From: JAEZPW01 sp035629075
Lineage (GTDB): Bacteria > Acidobacteriota > Terriglobia > Terriglobales > Acidobacteriaceae
Direction: 5' to 3'
Length of the DNA: 64,000 nucleotides
NCBI GenBank assembly: GCA_035629075.1
Contig: DASPIK010000067.1
Coordinates: forward strand, 1-64,000
The notes beneath the pieces are model-generated. The model did not search any database. It was given only the letters and a program-made list of their open reading frames with translations, and had not been told where the DNA came from. Positions 1 to 8,462 of the stretch are shown here, one piece after another. Each line of letters opens with the position of its first letter. Positions within the stretch are counted from its first letter, which is position 1. The position numbers were made by a program, and so were the translations under genes.

Positions 1-246
1 CCTATGAAAGGGCATTCGGGAGAGTGCTCCTTCGCAGCGTTCGCCCGGAGCACCGACGGTGTGTGCGGACTCTACTATCGTGACGCTCCCGATCACAAGG
101 ACAGCACGTCAGAAATCGTTCCGACGCGCCCCGAAACGGGAATCTGAATGCTTGTCATTCCGGGTGTTATGCGAGGTCATCCATAGGACGGGAAACAAAT
201 GAAGATAAGAAGCAGGCGGGGCAGCCGCTAGCCGAAGCAAGAAGGC

Positions 247-274
247 GCGGGCCCACACTGAAAAGCGGACCCGC
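247..274 (-). terminator. hairpin downstream of acyl-CoA carboxylase gene
   Basis: An 8-bp stem with one mismatch (GCGGGCCC at 247-254 against GGACCCGC at 267-274, 12-nt loop) lies just past the stop of the minus-strand carboxylase gene. No clear T-run follows on the minus strand, so termination is only plausible. The remainder of 1-283 holds nothing I can identify; a 47-codon open frame at 4-147 has no recognisable product. Confidence 0.4.
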
Positions 275-283
275 GGCGTCGCG

Positions 284-1843
284 CTACAAAGGTATATTCC
301 CGTGCTTCTTGGGTGGATTCTTGTCCCGTTTGGTCTGGAGCATCTCCAGAGCCTGAATGATTTTCTTCCGCGTCTCGTGTGGCTGGATCACGGCGTCGAT
401 GAAGCCGCGATCGGCAGCCACGTACGGGTTCGCGAACCGTTCGCGGAACTCGTTAATTTTGTGCTTGCGCAACTCTTCCCGCGCTGCAGGATCGGTCACT
501 TTCGACAGCTCCGACTTGTACACGATGTCCACCGCGCCCTCAGGCCCCATGACGGCAATCTCCGCTGTTGGCCACGCATAGTTCACGTCGGCGCGAATGT
601 GCTTTGACGCCATCACGCAGTACGCACCACCGTACGCTTTGCGAGTGATTACCGTGATCTTCGGCACCGTGGCTTCGGCGAAGGCGAAAAGCAGCTTCGC
701 CCCATGACGAATAATGCCGCCGTACTCCTGGTTCGTACCCGGCAGGAAACCCGGCACGTCTTCGAACGTGATCAGTGGAATGTTGAACGCGTCGCAGAAG
801 CGCACGAAGCGCGCGCCCTTCACGCTGGAGTTGATGTCGAGCACGCCTGCAAGAAATGCCGGCTGATTCGCAACAATGCCCACTGGACGCCCGTTCAGTC
901 GCGCAAAGCCAATGACGATGTTCTTGGCGTAATGCTCGTGCACCTCGAAGAAATAGCCGTCGTCCACGATGGCCGAGATCGCGTCCTTGATGTCATACGG
1001 CATGTTGGACTCGGTTGGCACCAGCGTGTCCAACGCCGAATCTTCGCGGTCAATCGGATCCGTACATTCGCGCCGCGGCGGGTCCTCCAGATTATTGCTG
1101 GGAATGAAACTGAACAGCTCGCGGATCATCGACAGGCACTCGGCGTCGTCCTGCGCCATGAAGTGCGCCACGCCGCTGGTCTCGTTGTGCGTCTGCGCGC
1201 CGCCGAGTTCGTTCTTCGTCACCTCTTCGTGCGTGACGAGTTTGATCACATCCGGCCCGGTGATGAACATGTACGACGTCTTGTCCACCATCAGGATGAA
1301 GTCGGTGATGGCCGGAGAATAAACCGCGCCGCCCGCGCACGGTCCCATGATCGCCGAGATCTGCGGCACCACGCCGCTGGCCAGCGTGTTACGCAGGAAT
1401 ATGTCCGCGTACCCCGCCAGCGACATCACACCTTCCTGGATGCGCGCGCCACCCGAATCGTTCAGTCCGATCACGGGCGCTCCGACGCGCATGGCCATGT
1501 CCATGATCTTCACGATTTTCGCGGCATTCGCCTCCGACAACGATCCGCCGAAAACGGTGAAATCCTGCGCGAAGACGAAGACCAACCGGCCCTCGATGCG
1601 GCCGTATCCGGTGATGAAGCCGTCACCGTAATACTTGTGCTGCTCCATCCCGAAATCGTGACAGCGGTGCGTGACCAGCTTGTCTGTCTCTTCGAAGGTC
1701 CCCTCGTCGAGCAGGAACTCGATGCGTTCCCGCGCCGACATCTTTCCTTCTTTATGCTGTTTCTCGCGACGTTGTGCCCCGCCACCCTCTTCGGCCAGTT
1801 TGTCGCGTGTTTTTAACTCGGCAAGCTTCGCCTCTAAGTCCAT
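284..1843 (-). CDS. acyl-CoA carboxylase beta subunit (propionyl/methylmalonyl-CoA carboxyltransferase type)
   Basis: 519 aa, the usual length for the PccB/MmdA carboxyltransferase family. These proteins move a carboxyl group between carboxybiotin and an acyl-CoA in the cytoplasm. Both crotonase-like halves are visible: GGSLSEANAAK near residue 100, GGARIQEG near 130 and GPCAGGAVYSPA near 166 in the N-terminal half, and GGAYCVMASKHIRAD near 410 in the C-terminal half. The ATG start at 1843 gives a normal N-terminus rich in charged residues. No biotin carboxylase or biotin-carrier gene is in the window, so partner and exact acyl substrate (propionyl-, acetyl- or methylmalonyl-CoA) cannot be decided. 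It stands alone, divergent from the ABC transporter genes. Confidence 0.9.
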   Translation of the reverse strand: MDLEAKLAELKTRDKLAEEGGGAQRREKQHKEGKMSARERIEFLLDEGTFEETDKLVTHRCHDFGMEQHKYYGDGFITGYGRIEGRLVFVFAQDFTVFGGSLSEANAAKIVKIMDMAMRVGAPVIGLNDSGGARIQEGVMSLAGYADIFLRNTLASGVVPQISAIMGPCAGGAVYSPAITDFILMVDKTSYMFITGPDVIKLVTHEEVTKNELGGAQTHNETSGVAHFMAQDDAECLSMIRELFSFIPSNNLEDPPRRECTDPIDREDSALDTLVPTESNMPYDIKDAISAIVDDGYFFEVHEHYAKNIVIGFARLNGRPVGIVANQPAFLAGVLDINSSVKGARFVRFCDAFNIPLITFEDVPGFLPGTNQEYGGIIRHGAKLLFAFAEATVPKITVITRKAYGGAYCVMASKHIRADVNYAWPTAEIAVMGPEGAVDIVYKSELSKVTDPAAREELRKHKINEFRERFANPYVAADRGFIDAVIQPHETRKKIIQALEMLQTKRDKNPPKKHGNIPL

Positions 1844-1959
1844 GGCGGGAGATTAAAGCATAGTTCCCGGCGCAGGGGGAAGTGCGGCTTGCCTCGGTTG
1901 CGCCGAGTGTCGTAGCCAGAGCGCAGTTCGTGTTACCCTGCAAAGCCGGAGGACGCGCA

Positions 1960-2907
1960 ATGGGCTCATCCGCCGTCACCGCTCAGAGTCAGGCCGTTCT
2001 GCAAGTGGACTCCCTGATCAAGAGCTTCAATGGAATTCGTGCGCTCGACGGCGTGACGCTCGAGTTGCGGGCGGGCGAGTGCCTGGGCTTGCTCGGGCCA
2101 AACGGCGCAGGCAAAACCACTCTGGTGCGCAGCATCGTTGGCCGGGTGATTCCTGATTCAGGCTCAATCACCGTGGCCGGTAACATTGCTGGAAGCCCCG
2201 CAGCACGTGCCACCATCGGCTACGTTCCCCAGGAACTGGCCGTTTATCCGCTGCTCACCGCACGCGAGAACCTTGCCACCTTCGGCCGTTATGCCGGACT
2301 CAAGGGCAAGGCGCTGCAAGAGGCCACTGACTGGTGCCTGGAGTGGGCCTCGCTCCGAGACCGCGCCAACGATGCCTCCAAGAACTTCTCCGGGGGCATG
2401 AAGCGTCGTCTCAACATGGCCGCCGGGCTAATCCACCGCGCGCCTATAGTGCTTCTCGATGAGCCGACTGTCGGCGTCGATCCGCAATCACGCGAACGGA
2501 TTTACGAGATGATCGAGCACCTGAAACAGGGCGGCACCTCCATCATTTACACCAGTCATTACATGGAAGAGGTCGAGCGTCTTTGCGACCGCGTGGCAAT
2601 CATCGACACGGGCCGCATCATTGCCGAGGGCTCTCCGTCCGAACTCGTTCGCCGGACGTTCGGAACACGCGCTGAACTGATCGTACACACTAAGCATTCG
2701 TCAGCAGCGGATGAGTGGTGTTCGCGGTTTGGTGGCGTGCGCACAGACGGTGAGATCCGTATCCCGATCGCCAAGCCGGTCGATGACCTACCGGAACTGC
2801 TGCGCTCAGCCGCGGCAGCGAACGTCGAGCTGCACGATTTTTCCCTGCAGACGCCCAACCTTCAGGCCGTCTTTCTTCAGCTCACCGGAAAGGATTTGCG
2901 CGAATGA
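1960..2907 (+). CDS. ABC transporter ATP-binding protein (ABC-2 exporter type)
   Basis: 315 aa from the ATG at 1960, preceded by a GGAGG ribosome site; the frame is open further upstream to 1882 but that part has no ribosome site. Walker A GPNGAGKTT lies at residues 46-54, the signature FSGGMKRR near 143-150 and Walker B VLLDEPT near 164-170, followed by the switch histidine in YTSHYMEE. The roughly 80 residues after the nucleotide-binding domain are the usual C-terminal tail of drug/lipid exporter ATPases. The stop overlaps the start of the permease gene (ATGA), so the two are translated together and should form one exporter. The substrate is unknown. Confidence 0.92.
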   Translation: MGSSAVTAQSQAVLQVDSLIKSFNGIRALDGVTLELRAGECLGLLGPNGAGKTTLVRSIVGRVIPDSGSITVAGNIAGSPAARATIGYVPQELAVYPLLTARENLATFGRYAGLKGKALQEATDWCLEWASLRDRANDASKNFSGGMKRRLNMAAGLIHRAPIVLLDEPTVGVDPQSRERIYEMIEHLKQGGTSIIYTSHYMEEVERLCDRVAIIDTGRIIAEGSPSELVRRTFGTRAELIVHTKHSSAADEWCSRFGGVRTDGEIRIPIAKPVDDLPELLRSAAAANVELHDFSLQTPNLQAVFLQLTGKDLRE

Positions 2908-4226
2908 TCGGACCGGTTGTACGCACCAGCCTGCTCAACCTGCGCCGTGACCGCAGTGCCTTACTGCTGACGTTCGTGCTGCCGGTGGCATTCTTCTCCA
3001 TCTTCGCCGTCATTTTCGGAACGCAGCGCCGCGAGGGTACGCCGCGCATTCACGTTGCGATTGCCGACCATGACCACTCGCGCGCTTCCCAGCGACTGAT
3101 CGCGGGCCTGCAAGCAGAGTCGAGTCTGATCGTGCTGACCGCCCCCAAACAGAAGGAGAAATCCGACGCGCAAAAGCCCGCGCCTTTTACCGCCGAAACG
3201 GCAGAAGCCGCTGTGCGCCAGGGTGACGTCCCTGTCGCGCTGATCATTCCGAAGGGCTTTGGCGAATCTCCGATCGCATTCGGTCCGGCACGCGCCGATC
3301 AGCCAGTGATCCAGTTGCTGAAAGACAGTTCTGATCCGATCGCGCCGCAGGTCGTCTCCGGATTGCTGCAAAAGGCAGCCATGACCTCCATGCCCGACGT
3401 CATGGCCGAACAGGGCACCAAGTACGTTGATCAGTTTGCCGGCGGACTCACCTCCCAGCAGCGCAACGCAATGAACGAGCAGATCGAGCGCTTGCGGGGC
3501 GAACTGAACCAGCAGCAGACCGGCGGGGCGGGAGGTAGCACCACCGGAACATCGAACTCTGAAGATGCGTTCGGCGGTCTCATCGCCGTCGATTCGCGCG
3601 ACGTGATCGGCGAAACCAAGAAGAACCCGATCGTAGCCTTCTACGCCGCTGCAATTGGCGTGATGTTCCTGATGTTCAGCGCGAGTGGTGCCGGTGGGGT
3701 GCTGTTGGAAGAGGTTGAAAGCGGAACACTTGACCGCGTCTTGTCATCGAGGGTCAACATGTTGACCTTGCTCGCCGGGAAGCTAGTCTTCCTTACGTGC
3801 GTCGGCATTGCTCAACTGACAGTCATGTTCGTTTGGGGAGCGCTCGTCTTCAAGCTTGAACTGCTGAAACATCTGGACGGCTTCATCATCATGGCTGTTG
3901 TAACGGCGCTGGCCACGTCAGCGCTCGGCATGGTATTCGCGGCGGCATCGCGCTCGCGCGCACAGCTTGGGGCCATGTCTACGCTTGTCATCCTGGTTAT
4001 GTCGGCGCTTGGCGGCAGCATGTTCCCGCGCTTCATCATGCCGGAGTCGCTTCAGAAAGCCGGGCTTGTCACGCTTAACGCATGGGCCATCGACGGTTTC
4101 ACAAAGATTTTCTGGCGAGACGAACCACTCACACACTTGTGGCCGCAGGTCGCCGTTTTGCTGTGTATTGCGTTGGTTCTGTTCTTTGTGGCGCGACAGC
4201 TCGTGCGCCGTTGGGAATATTCGTAG
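2904..4226 (+). CDS. ABC-2 type transporter permease
   Basis: 440 aa. One hydrophobic segment near residues 20-38, a large hydrophilic domain of about 200 residues (likely extracytoplasmic, ending in a Gln/Gly/Thr-rich linker near 200-220), then five membrane segments from about residue 245 to the end. This is the YhgE/ABC-2 permease layout. The segment with LLEEVESGTLDRVLSSR after the second membrane helix is the conserved cytoplasmic ABC-2 loop. It overlaps the ATPase gene by 4 bp and is its transmembrane partner. A family of natural-product, lipid or Na+ exporters; nothing here narrows the cargo. Confidence 0.9.
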   Translation: MIGPVVRTSLLNLRRDRSALLLTFVLPVAFFSIFAVIFGTQRREGTPRIHVAIADHDHSRASQRLIAGLQAESSLIVLTAPKQKEKSDAQKPAPFTAETAEAAVRQGDVPVALIIPKGFGESPIAFGPARADQPVIQLLKDSSDPIAPQVVSGLLQKAAMTSMPDVMAEQGTKYVDQFAGGLTSQQRNAMNEQIERLRGELNQQQTGGAGGSTTGTSNSEDAFGGLIAVDSRDVIGETKKNPIVAFYAAAIGVMFLMFSASGAGGVLLEEVESGTLDRVLSSRVNMLTLLAGKLVFLTCVGIAQLTVMFVWGALVFKLELLKHLDGFIIMAVVTALATSALGMVFAAASRSRAQLGAMSTLVILVMSALGGSMFPRFIMPESLQKAGLVTLNAWAIDGFTKIFWRDEPLTHLWPQVAVLLCIALVLFFVARQLVRRWEYS

Positions 4227-4437
4227 CGGTCCGGACTTGCCCCGGAGTGAAAGGACCGCAGCGGGTCGCTGAAATCGGCTATAGAGTGCGCCGGTGGTAC
4301 TGCTGCTGCCCCACTCATTGCTGCTCATCCATCCGAATCTCCGCAGTTGCGGTGCAAAGGAGTCCCGAGCAACACGACAAACCCCAGTCGCATCCGCTCT
4401 GGTTGCCTCCTACTCATTCGGCTGACGGGAGCAGACC

Positions 4438-4905
4438 ATGAAACAGCTACGACACCTGGCTACCATCATCGTTCTCGTGGCGATCTCGGCGGCGGCTCAA
4501 CAGACTGGGACCAGCACCACGACTGCAAGCACGACCGCGGATCAGGCTCTTGAAAACCGCTTCCGGGAATACGCAGACGCACTTACCAAGCGCGATCTCG
4601 CGACGCTCGACAGAATATGGGCCTCGGAGTACACATTCATCAACCCACGGGGCGAACTGGTCACGAAGGCACAGCGCATGACGAATCTGAAGTCGGGAGC
4701 CACCGAGTTCAAGTCCATCAATCCTCAACGTGAGAAACTCCAGGTGCATGGCGATGTGGCCATTGACATCGGGCGCGTCACTCTGGAGGGCACCAAGTAC
4801 GGAGGCCAGGAAGGTAGCGGTGACTACCGCTACATGAACGTCTGGGTGAAGAGACAAGGCCAATGGCAAATGTTGGCTAACCAAATCACCCTGATCGGGA
4901 AATAG
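4438..4905 (+). CDS. secreted SnoaL/DUF4440-like (NTF2 fold) protein
   Basis: 155 aa. Residues 1-20 form a signal peptide (basic start, then a hydrophobic run ending AISAAAQ), so the product is probably periplasmic. The mature part matches the DUF4440/SnoaL-like cone-shaped fold: an N-terminal helix with FREYADALTKRDLATLDRI, then YTFINPRGE, and a terminal strand pair in YMNVWVKRQGQWQMLANQ. Proteins of this type are often of unknown function, acting as binding or enzymatic NTF2-like domains. It stands alone after a 211-bp gap from the ABC permease that shows no recognisable feature. Family placement is by pattern only. Confidence 0.75.
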   Translation: MKQLRHLATIIVLVAISAAAQQTGTSTTTASTTADQALENRFREYADALTKRDLATLDRIWASEYTFINPRGELVTKAQRMTNLKSGATEFKSINPQREKLQVHGDVAIDIGRVTLEGTKYGGQEGSGDYRYMNVWVKRQGQWQMLANQITLIGK

Positions 4906-5000
4906 ATGACGTCCGACATGAAGGGGGTGTTGGGCGCTTCGAGTATGGTTAAGCGCTAGTAGCGATATTGCCGTTTGTCTGACTCCCTAAAACCGCATCG

Positions 5001-5612
5001 CTATTCGATGCTGAGCGTCTTGTCCATCCACTTCCACTGTTTGCCTGCCCAGTAAAGGTCTGAAGACATTCCAGTGCGGTCTTCGAGCGAGATGGCCGGG
5101 ATTACCTTCGCCTTCTTTTTCTTGCCAACGAGCGCGCGGGTTAAGGCGATCTTCTCGAACGGAAGATTGATGACCACGAACTTGGCTTTCGGCTGCGCCA
5201 ATCGCCAGGAATGCACGATCAGCAGATAGCGCGGCTCACCCTCCTGCGCCACGAACTGCATGGTGACCCGTGGATCACCGAACCCGAAGTACGTGTTGTA
5301 AGGATCGATAGTCTTGTACCCAAAGCCCATCTCATCGACGAGCGGATCTTTGGCTGTGCCGACAAGCACAAGATCTTCGGCGGCATCGCCATCCAGGTCG
5401 GCCGTGATCGGGGGAAAGCCGGGAACCAGGGTGTAAGCAGGGCCAAACTGCGCGGCAACAAGCAGCTTGGCGGTCTCCACAGTAATGGGTTGCTCCGACT
5501 GAGCAACTACGCCAGCTACGCTTTGCTGAGCAGGAAGTGGCTGAGCAGGTTGCTGGGCAAGAGCGCACGCCATCAGGAATACCAATGCTGGCACGAGTCG
5601 GAGGCTGAACAT
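5001..5612 (-). CDS. hypothetical secreted protein with a DxDxD-type calcium-binding-like motif
   Basis: 203 aa. Signal peptide at residues 1-19 (hydrophobic core ending CALAQ), then a Gln/Pro/Ala-rich linker. Near residue 70 the sequence TADLDGDAAEDLVLVG resembles the calcium loop of FG-GAP/VCBS-type repeats, but there is only one copy. A Lys-rich stretch (GKKKKAKV) lies near residue 163. I do not recognise the family. It is transcribed toward the DUF4440-like gene (convergent) and divergent from the BON-domain gene. Probably a periplasmic or outer-membrane-associated protein; function unknown. Confidence 0.65.
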   Translation of the reverse strand: MFSLRLVPALVFLMACALAQQPAQPLPAQQSVAGVVAQSEQPITVETAKLLVAAQFGPAYTLVPGFPPITADLDGDAAEDLVLVGTAKDPLVDEMGFGYKTIDPYNTYFGFGDPRVTMQFVAQEGEPRYLLIVHSWRLAQPKAKFVVINLPFEKIALTRALVGKKKKAKVIPAISLEDRTGMSSDLYWAGKQWKWMDKTLSIE

Positions 5613-5826
5613 GAAGCTAATGTAGCCGGGTCTCTGCCGAAGTCAAACAATTTCAGTGACATAAGGCAAACCAAAGCCGCTGGCCTGACAACTACTGCGC
5701 CGTTAGGGGGCAGCCATGTGCGACGTAGCCGACACTACGAGCAGCTATCAACGCCCGAGATCAAAGCACTTCCCCCGGGCGGTTCGGGGCATCGAATCAG
5801 TCAACCCTGCACTAGGAGGACTGCTG

Positions 5827-6321
5827 ATGCGTTCTGGATTGAGAGATACCGGAGTCATGTTGCTCGGCGCTGGAGTCGGCGCTGGGCTTATGTTCCTGCT
5901 CGACCCCCGGGGCGGTGCGTATCGCCGTTCACTGGTCCGCGACAAGTTCGTGAGTCTCGGCAAGCAAACGGCTTGGGAGGCAGACAAGCGCCGTCGCGAT
6001 GTAATGAACCGGATGCGCGGCGAGTTTGAGGAGTTCCGCAGGCGAGGCCAGGTCGTCGACGATGACACGTTGGTTGAACGCGCAAGGGCGCAGATCGGCC
6101 ACGCTGTTTCGCATCCCGGTTCCCTCGAGATTAGCGCCGTCGATGGTTGCGTTTACGTTCGCGGCCCCGTACTGCGAGGCGAGGCAGCAAAACTGGAGCA
6201 GAGACTGCGCAAGACCCGTGGCGTTCAGCGTTCCGACTTGAGCGGCGTGGTGGAACACGACTCTGCCGAGAACATCCCAGGGCTGCAAGGCGAATCACGT
6301 CAGCAACGCCGAGCCGTGTAG
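5827..6321 (+). CDS. BON-domain protein with N-terminal glycine-rich membrane segment
   Basis: 164 aa from the ATG at 5827, chosen because AGGAGG lies at 5814-5819; the frame extends upstream to 5716 but without such a site. Residues 8-22 are a small Gly/Ala-rich hydrophobic segment (GVMLLGAGVGAGLMFLL) followed by a basic YtxH-like stretch, then a BON-like domain from about residue 80 (DTLVERARAQIG ... SLEISAVDGCVYVRGPV). BON domains bind phospholipid membranes or other proteins at the envelope. Probably membrane-anchored. Function in this organism is unknown. The 294 bp after it, before the next gene, shows no feature I can support. Confidence 0.7.
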   Translation: MRSGLRDTGVMLLGAGVGAGLMFLLDPRGGAYRRSLVRDKFVSLGKQTAWEADKRRRDVMNRMRGEFEEFRRRGQVVDDDTLVERARAQIGHAVSHPGSLEISAVDGCVYVRGPVLRGEAAKLEQRLRKTRGVQRSDLSGVVEHDSAENIPGLQGESRQQRRAV

Positions 6322-6615
6322 CGGCTACTCAAACAAGGGCGTAGCACCTTCTACCTTCAGTTCGTGATCTGCGGATTCTAGTACATGTGTCTCCTGAGCG
6401 CAAGCCAGATATTCCCTTACGCGCTCAGCGAGACACTAACTGACTCCTACACCGTTACTGGGCAACTTCGGACGTGAATCACAGACTTATGTCACGCTGC
6501 GATATTTTCAGCTCCTCGCATGAAACCACCCCGCTCACATTTGCGTCCAAGCACGTGAAGCCCTCCCCGGCTTTAATTCCAAGAACGTCAGAGCGGCGTA
6601 TGTACGAGGCGTGTT

Positions 6616-7278
6616 TTGCGTAAGCTCGTGAAGCCGAATGACAAGCTAGTCCGCGCCATTGAGGACATCGGCAGCAACTCCGAATACCGGGAATTCCGCT
6701 TGGCAACTGGGCCGGGTCCGGTTCTAGTTCGCTACTACGAAGCCAAGAGCATTTCGTCCGTGATTATGGTTGGTGGAGTGGGCGGCGACTTCGATTCTCC
6801 CGCCAAAGAACTGTATCCGAGGTTGGCGCACGTACTTCAGCGGGAGGGAATCTCCAGTTTGCGTGTGCAGTTCCGCGATCCCATTGACCTCGACAACTCC
6901 ATGTTGGATGTATTGGCTGGTATCGAGTTCCTGCGCGACCATGGCAGTGAACGTCTAGCGCTGGTCGGTCATTCGTTCGGTGGTGCGGTCGTAATTCAGA
7001 CCGCACTGCGGTCGCAGGCAGTCGTGACCGTGGTCACGCTGGCCACACAGGGATTCGGGACCGAGGGTGTTGAAGATATCGCTCCGCGATCCATTCTTTT
7101 CATTCACGGTTACGAAGATGAAGTCTTGCCGCCGATTTGCTCCATTGAAGCTCACAGCCGCGCCGGAGAACCTAAGGTCCTGAAGCTAATCCCGGGTGCG
7201 CGCCACGTGCTAAATGAGGCCTCCGAAGAGCTGTACGACACCGTTCACGAGTGGTTGATCACCAAGCTGAGCAGCTAG
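6616..7278 (+). CDS. alpha/beta hydrolase family protein
   Basis: 220 aa with a TTG start at 6616; no in-frame ATG lies nearby and homology-like sequence starts soon after, so the start is uncertain. The nucleophile elbow GHSFGG lies near residue 117. An acid in HGYEDEVLPP near 170 and a histidine in PGARHVLNE near 196 complete a Ser-Asp-His triad. There is no signal peptide, so the protein is cytoplasmic. It resembles small dienelactone-hydrolase-like esterases that often appear as 'alpha/beta hydrolase'; substrate unknown. Solitary gene between the BON-domain and EEP-family genes. Confidence 0.72.
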   Translation: MRKLVKPNDKLVRAIEDIGSNSEYREFRLATGPGPVLVRYYEAKSISSVIMVGGVGGDFDSPAKELYPRLAHVLQREGISSLRVQFRDPIDLDNSMLDVLAGIEFLRDHGSERLALVGHSFGGAVVIQTALRSQAVVTVVTLATQGFGTEGVEDIAPRSILFIHGYEDEVLPPICSIEAHSRAGEPKVLKLIPGARHVLNEASEELYDTVHEWLITKLSS

Positions 7279-7373
7279 CACGGCGCAACTCAGGTTCGTG
7301 GCTGCTCGTAATACCTGGCGGTTGCAAGAGAATCAGCATGGCGTTGAGCCAGAGAAGAAACTAAACTCATGGC

Positions 7374-8156
7374 GTGAACACGCGCTTATCGAAATTCTCC
7401 TGTCTGTTCGTCTTTCTTTGTCTCAGCAGTGTCGCGTTTTGCCAGCACGCCGAACGCACGCTGAAGGTGCTGACTTACAACATTCATCATGGCAACCCGC
7501 CTTCGAAGCCCGGCGCAATCGACATCAAAGCGATCGCGAAGGTGATCTCCGAAAGCGGCGCCGACCTGGTCGGATTGCAGGAAGTTGACGTGCACACAAA
7601 TCGTGCGGGCAAGGACCTGAACGAAGCAGCTGAACTGGCGAAGCTGACCGGCATGAACTTCTACTTCGCCAAGTCTATCGACTACGACGGCGGCGACTAC
7701 GGACTGGCTATCCTGTCGAAGTTCCCGATCCTGCACGGCGAGACGCTGCTGTTGCCGCTCCAAGGTGGCGAGAGCCGCGCTATGGGAGTTGTGACCGTCG
7801 AACCTACACCGGGCAAGAAGATCCTGTTCGCGACCACGCACCTCGACCTCAAAGCACATAACCGCGTGCTTCAGGTCAACTTCATAAGGGAGTACTACGC
7901 AAACAAGAATCTGCCGACGATCCTTTGCGGCGACTTCAACGCCTTTCCCGACAGTGAAACCATCAGCAGTCTGGACGAGATGTTCCGGCGAAGCGCAATC
8001 GCTTCCGGCTTGACATTCCCCATGAACAAGCCCGACCGCGAGATCGATTACGTCATGTTCAGGCCCGCGGACAAGTTCACGGTGAAGTCGCACGTCGTGG
8101 TCCCGGAGGAATACGCCTCGGATCACCGGCCAGTGTTGGTTACGGTGAGCTATTAG
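7374..8156 (+). CDS. secreted endonuclease/exonuclease/phosphatase family protein
   Basis: 260 aa, GTG start. Residues 1-23 form a signal peptide ending SSVAFCQ, so it is exported. The EEP (DNase I-like) metal-dependent fold is shown by LTYNIHHG near residue 34, GLQEVD near 67 (metal-binding Glu), CGDFNAFPDSE near 182 and DHRPV near 252 (catalytic His). Exported members cleave phosphodiester or phosphomonoester bonds in nucleic acids, inositol phosphates or sphingomyelin; I cannot choose between these. The stop codon lies directly against a decayed transposase sequence on the other strand (8153-8230). Confidence 0.85.
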   Translation: MNTRLSKFSCLFVFLCLSSVAFCQHAERTLKVLTYNIHHGNPPSKPGAIDIKAIAKVISESGADLVGLQEVDVHTNRAGKDLNEAAELAKLTGMNFYFAKSIDYDGGDYGLAILSKFPILHGETLLLPLQGGESRAMGVVTVEPTPGKKILFATTHLDLKAHNRVLQVNFIREYYANKNLPTILCGDFNAFPDSETISSLDEMFRRSAIASGLTFPMNKPDREIDYVMFRPADKFTVKSHVVVPEEYASDHRPVLVTVSY

Positions 8157-8230
8157 GGGGTGAACGGCACGCGTGCCTTAGTGGAGAAGACACAATGTAC
8201 GAGGGTGGATGCGTACGTGTGCGACAAGAT
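8153..8230 (-). pseudogene. decayed RAYT (Y1 transposase) N-terminal remnant
   Basis: Read on the minus strand, this stretch gives SHTYASTLVHCVFSTKAR, which matches the N-terminus of the intact transposase at 61303 (AHTYANNFVHCVFSTKER) in 13 of 18 residues; the DNA is also visibly similar. The start codon appears lost (ATC then TTG where ATG is expected), and a stop comes after about 24 codons. Everything downstream, including the HUH motif and catalytic Tyr, is missing. The stop overlaps the stop codon of the EEP-family gene on the other strand. The palindrome module at 8254-8339 sits upstream of it just as in the intact element. Confidence 0.8.
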
Positions 8231-8253
8231 GGTTACCGTAAAAGGGCTCGGCC

Positions 8254-8339
8254 GTGCCTACGGCACTTGTTACGAATATGGAACGGACACCCAGCGCGCT
8301 TCGTGCTGGGCTAAGTTCGAGACGTTCCTCCGGGCGGAC
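8254..8339 (-). repeat. three-palindrome REP module, copy beside decayed RAYT
   Basis: GTGCCTACGGCAC at 8254-8266, a second hairpin CCCAGC...GCTGGG at 8290-8310 and a degenerate third palindrome at 8324-8339. Order and spacing match, on the minus strand, the module upstream of the RAYT at 61303. The whole gap 8157-8462 therefore consists of a degraded RAYT element; its last 120 bp (8340-8462) show nothing further that I recognise. Confidence 0.75.
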
Positions 8340-8462
8340 GTCGGAGTGCGAGCGAGCGGTTCGCAATTCGGCCCGTGCGTCGTTGCCAAACCAGTGCAAG
8401 TTGAGGACGCCGTGCTGCGCGACAACGGCGTGCCCCTTTTCGGGACTCGCATGGGAAGCGTT

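Noticed and set aside
4..147. 47-codon open frame at the left edge
   Set aside because: In frame with the window edge and may be the end of a gene outside, but no motif or ribosome site supports it.
704..1816. 370-codon open frame on the plus strand across the acyl-CoA carboxylase gene
   Set aside because: Fully antisense to a gene with clear carboxyltransferase motifs; composition is Arg/His-rich as expected from reverse reading of GC-rich codons.
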